A stretch of DNA of 6,036 bases from Actinomycetes bacterium (GTDB lineage: Bacteria; Actinomycetota; Actinomycetes; Propionibacteriales; Nocardioidaceae): assembly GCA_023415395.1 (NCBI GenBank), contig JAEZKN010000394.1:1-6036 (forward strand), written 5' to 3'. Below are positions 4,532-6,036 of the stretch, one piece after another. Each line of letters opens with the position of its first letter. The first letter of the stretch is position 1. Below the pieces are notes generated by a model. The model was given only the letters and a program-made list of their open reading frames with translations. It did no database searches and was not told the origin of the DNA. The translations under genes were made by a program, and so were the position numbers.

Positions 4532-5476
4532 ATGTGCACGAGCATCAGGTTCTCCGACGGAAGCCATCTCTACCTCGCCCGCAACCTCGACTGGACGGTC
4601 GGGTACGGCGAGCAGGTGGTCGTGACGCCGACCGGCTACGAGACGAGGTCGCCGTTCGGGGCGGTGCCGACGATCCGGCACGCGGTCATCGGCATGGGCA
4701 TCGTGGAGGAGGACACCCCCCTCTACTTCGACTGCGGCAACGACGCGGGGCTGGCGGTGGCCGGGCTGAACTTCCCCGGCTACGCCAGCTACGCGACCGC
4801 ACCCGCCGACGGCGCGACGAACGTCGCGGCCTACGAGTTCCCCCTCTGGGTGGCCTCCCAGTTCGCCAGCGTCGACGAGGTCGAGGCCGCCCTCGGTGAC
4901 GTCGTCATCGTCGACAAGCCGATCAACGACAAGTACCCCAGCTCGCTGCTGCACTGGATCATCGGAGACTCCGAGCGCGCGATCGTCGTCGAGCACACGG
5001 CCGCGGGCCTGCAGGTCTTCGACGACGACGTGGACGTGCTGGCCAACCAGCCCGGCTTCGGTTGGCACCACGAGAACCTGCGCAACTACCTCAACACCTC
5101 GCCCGACTTCCCCGAGGAGACCACCCTCGGTCGCGCGCACCTGAGCCCCTTCGGGTCCGGCTCGCACATGCGCGGCATCCCGGGCGACTACTACTCGCCC
5201 TCGCGGTTCGTGCGGGCGGCCTACGTCAACGACCACTACCCGCAGCAGGACAGCGAGGAGGCGAACGTCAGCCGCGCCTTCCACACCCTCCAGCAGGTGG
5301 CCATGGTGGACGGGTGCGCGGCGATGGGCTCCGGAGAGTTCGAGAAGACCATCTACACCGGGCTCTTCTCCTCGCGCACCGCGACCTACTACTGGAACAC
5401 CTACGAGGACCCGGCGGTCCGCAGCGTCGCGCTGGCCGACCACGAGACCGACGGGGGGAAGCTCGTCCTGGTGTGA
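4532..5476 (+). CDS. Linear amide C-N hydrolase, choloylglycine hydrolase family (bile salt hydrolase/penicillin V acylase-like)
   Basis: N-terminal-nucleophile amidase that cleaves an acyl-amide bond; known family substrates are conjugated bile acids, penicillin V and acyl-homoserine lactones. The 314-residue protein is of normal length and starts MCTS, so Cys2 becomes the catalytic N-terminal Cys after Met removal. Other family residues are present: Arg17 and Asp20 (LARNLDW), Asn80 (AGLNFPGYA), Asn172 (VLANQPGF) and Arg225 (YSPSRFVRAAY), corresponding to R18, D21, N82, N175 and R228 of Clostridium perfringens bile salt hydrolase. The Asn80 position and the LHWIIGDSE and YYWNTYED stretches look closer to Gram-positive bile salt hydrolases than to penicillin acylases. 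No signal peptide, so it is cytosolic. The start is fixed by Cys2; AGAGGGG at 4518-4524 is its ribosome binding site. It interrupts cysO-cysM. Its natural substrate is unknown, and a tie to sulfur metabolism (taurine or an N-acyl thiol) is speculation. Confidence 0.92.
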   Translation: MCTSIRFSDGSHLYLARNLDWTVGYGEQVVVTPTGYETRSPFGAVPTIRHAVIGMGIVEEDTPLYFDCGNDAGLAVAGLNFPGYASYATAPADGATNVAAYEFPLWVASQFASVDEVEAALGDVVIVDKPINDKYPSSLLHWIIGDSERAIVVEHTAAGLQVFDDDVDVLANQPGFGWHHENLRNYLNTSPDFPEETTLGRAHLSPFGSGSHMRGIPGDYYSPSRFVRAAYVNDHYPQQDSEEANVSRAFHTLQQVAMVDGCAAMGSGEFEKTIYTGLFSSRTATYYWNTYEDPAVRSVALADHETDGGKLVLV

Positions 5477-5490
5477 GAGCTGGTGTGAGA
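5468..5490 (+). repeat. Tandem duplication of CTGGTGTGAGA across the amidase stop codon
   Basis: CTGGTGTGAGA occurs at 5468-5478 and again at 5480-5490, a 12-bp period. The duplication includes the stop codon, so a second in-frame TGA (5486-5488) follows the first (5474-5476) after three sense codons. It probably arose by replication slippage and works, if at all, as a back-up stop. Confidence 0.7.
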
Positions 5491-5500
5491 CGGCCGATCT

Positions 5501-5544
5501 CGCTCCTCGGGCATCCGGCGGCGGCTCCGGCGGGCCGAGGGGCG
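5501..5544 (+). terminator. Stem-loop between the amidase gene and cysM, possible terminator without a U tract
   Basis: CGCTCCTCGG (5501-5510) can pair with CCGAGGGGCG (5535-5544): ten pairs, one of them G-U, around a GC-rich 24-nt loop. It sits 24 nt after the amidase stop and just before the candidate cysM -10 element. No run of T follows, so it is not a classical intrinsic terminator; U-poor terminators have been proposed in actinobacteria. It could equally be a chance pairing. Confidence 0.35.
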
Positions 5545-5549
5545 GATGC

Positions 5550-5555
5550 GATGCT
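5550..5555 (+). promoter_or_regulatory. Candidate leaderless -10 element (GATGCT) for cysM
   Basis: GATGCT lies at -12 to -7 from the cysM ATG, followed by GGTGGC and then ATG. It keeps the key A at -11 and T at -7 of TANNNT but has G at -12. No good Shine-Dalgarno sequence precedes the ATG (GGTGG is only 1 nt away), favouring a leaderless start. Its spacing is identical to the pncA, mec and clpS elements. Confidence 0.45.
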
Positions 5556-5561
5556 GGTGGC

Positions 5562-6036
5562 ATGCGTTACGACAACCTCCTCGCCTCGGTCGGCAACACC
5601 CCGCTCGTCGGGCTGCCTCGGTTGTCGCCGTCCCCCGACGTACGCCTGTGGGCCAAGCTCGAGGACCGCAACCCGACCGGCTCGATCAAGGACCGCCCGG
5701 CCCTGAAGATGATCGAGGAGGCGGAGAAGGACGGCACGCTGCGCCCCGGCTGCACGATCCTGGAGCCCACCTCGGGCAACACCGGCATCTCCCTGGCGAT
5801 GGCCGCCAAGCTCAAGGGCTACCGGATCGTGTGCGTGATGCCCGAGAACACCTCCGAGGAGCGCCGGCAGCTGTTGCGGATGTGGGGGGCGGAGATCGTC
5901 TCCTCCCCGGCCGCGGGCGGCTCCAACGAGGCGGTCCGGGTGGCCAAGCGAATCGCCGACGAGCACCCCGACTGGGTGATGCTCTACCAGTACGGCAACG
6001 CCGCCAACGCGCTCGCCCACGAGCAGGGCACCGGCC
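5562..6036 (+). CDS. cysM: O-phosphoserine sulfhydrylase CysM (CysO-thiocarboxylate-dependent; N-terminal 158 residues, cut by the window edge)
   Basis: PLP enzyme that joins O-phosphoserine to the sulfur of CysO thiocarboxylate, giving CysO-cysteine for Mec to cleave (M. tuberculosis Rv1336). Seen: MRYDNLLASVGNTPLVGL at the start, KLEDRNPTGSIKDRPA with Lys43 as the PLP Schiff-base lysine, EPTSGNTGISLAMAAKLKGY at 68-87 (substrate and phosphate-binding loop), VMPENTSEERRQLL at 92-105 and WVMLYQYGN at 138-146. These match M. tuberculosis CysM, as I recall it, far better than a general CysK; the GSIKDRPA context and the mec-cysO neighbours support the assignment. The Arg220 region that selects phosphoserine lies outside the window, so that specificity cannot be checked. 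ATG 5562 aligns with the family start and has a -10-like GATGCT at leaderless spacing. An 85-nt gap with a stem-loop separates it from the amidase gene. Confidence 0.94.
   Translation, partial: MRYDNLLASVGNTPLVGLPRLSPSPDVRLWAKLEDRNPTGSIKDRPALKMIEEAEKDGTLRPGCTILEPTSGNTGISLAMAAKLKGYRIVCVMPENTSEERRQLLRMWGAEIVSSPAAGGSNEAVRVAKRIADEHPDWVMLYQYGNAANALAHEQGTG

Noticed and set aside
2370..5563. Several long minus-strand open frames (about 2370-3449, 2989-4161 and 4454-5563) opposite the right-arm genes.
   Set aside because: Their translations are rich in Arg, Val, Gly and Asp, with no domain signatures, and lie opposite well-supported genes; they are codon-bias shadows.
1..6036. Mobile elements, phage genes, CRISPR arrays, tRNA or rRNA genes, or a defence system.
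   Set aside because: No repeats with spacers, no transposase or integrase motifs, no tRNA-like cloverleaf, and all genes belong to conserved metabolic or proteolysis families.

Overview
The window looks like chromosomal DNA of a high-GC Gram-positive actinobacterium. GC is very high by eye, GTG and TTG starts are used, and several genes appear to lack a 5' leader. The core gene order, pncB divergent from clpS - DUF2017 - ... - mec - cysO - cysM, matches the Mycobacterium tuberculosis Rv1330c-Rv1336 neighbourhood as I remember it. A Nocardioides-like (Propionibacteriales) host is my guess from general sequence feel; nothing in the window proves the genus.

Left arm (minus strand, 1-2236). From its start at 2236, pncB (nicotinate phosphoribosyltransferase) reads leftward, followed by pncA (nicotinamidase) 16 nt later, and then by an enoyl-CoA hydratase/isomerase gene that overlaps pncA by 8 nt and runs off the window. 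PncA and PncB together form the Preiss-Handler salvage route: nicotinamide to nicotinate to nicotinate mononucleotide. The catalytic triad and metal ligands of PncA all line up with the M. tuberculosis enzyme at a constant offset.

Centre (2231-2269). pncB and clpS are divergent, with only 18 bp between their start codons. That gap holds a nearly symmetric -10-like element usable on both strands, and an 8-bp perfect inverted repeat surrounds it.

Right arm (plus strand, 2255-6036). The order is clpS (N-degron adaptor of ClpAP/ClpCP), a DUF2017 protein, a NUDIX hydrolase, mec (JAMM metalloprotease), cysO (sulfur carrier), a choloylglycine-hydrolase-family amidase, and cysM (partial). mec, cysO and cysM encode the protein-thiocarboxylate route to cysteine: CysM joins CysO thiocarboxylate to O-phosphoserine, and Mec frees cysteine from CysO-Cys. 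Two genes interrupt the mycobacterial order: the NUDIX gene sits where M. tuberculosis has a P1-type peptidase, and the amidase lies between cysO and cysM.

Most unusual points: (1) CysO ends Gly-Gly-Ala-Ala, so the Gly-Gly needed for thiocarboxylate chemistry is masked and must be exposed by proteolysis, perhaps by Mec. (2) pncA, mec, cysM and clpS each carry a -10-like hexamer ending exactly 7 nt before the A of ATG, a pattern expected for leaderless mRNAs. (3) The amidase gene alone has a long leader, with two mutually exclusive hairpins and a third hairpin over its ribosome binding site. No tRNA, rRNA, CRISPR array, insertion sequence or attachment site was seen, and no stretch longer than about 130 nt lacks a gene.
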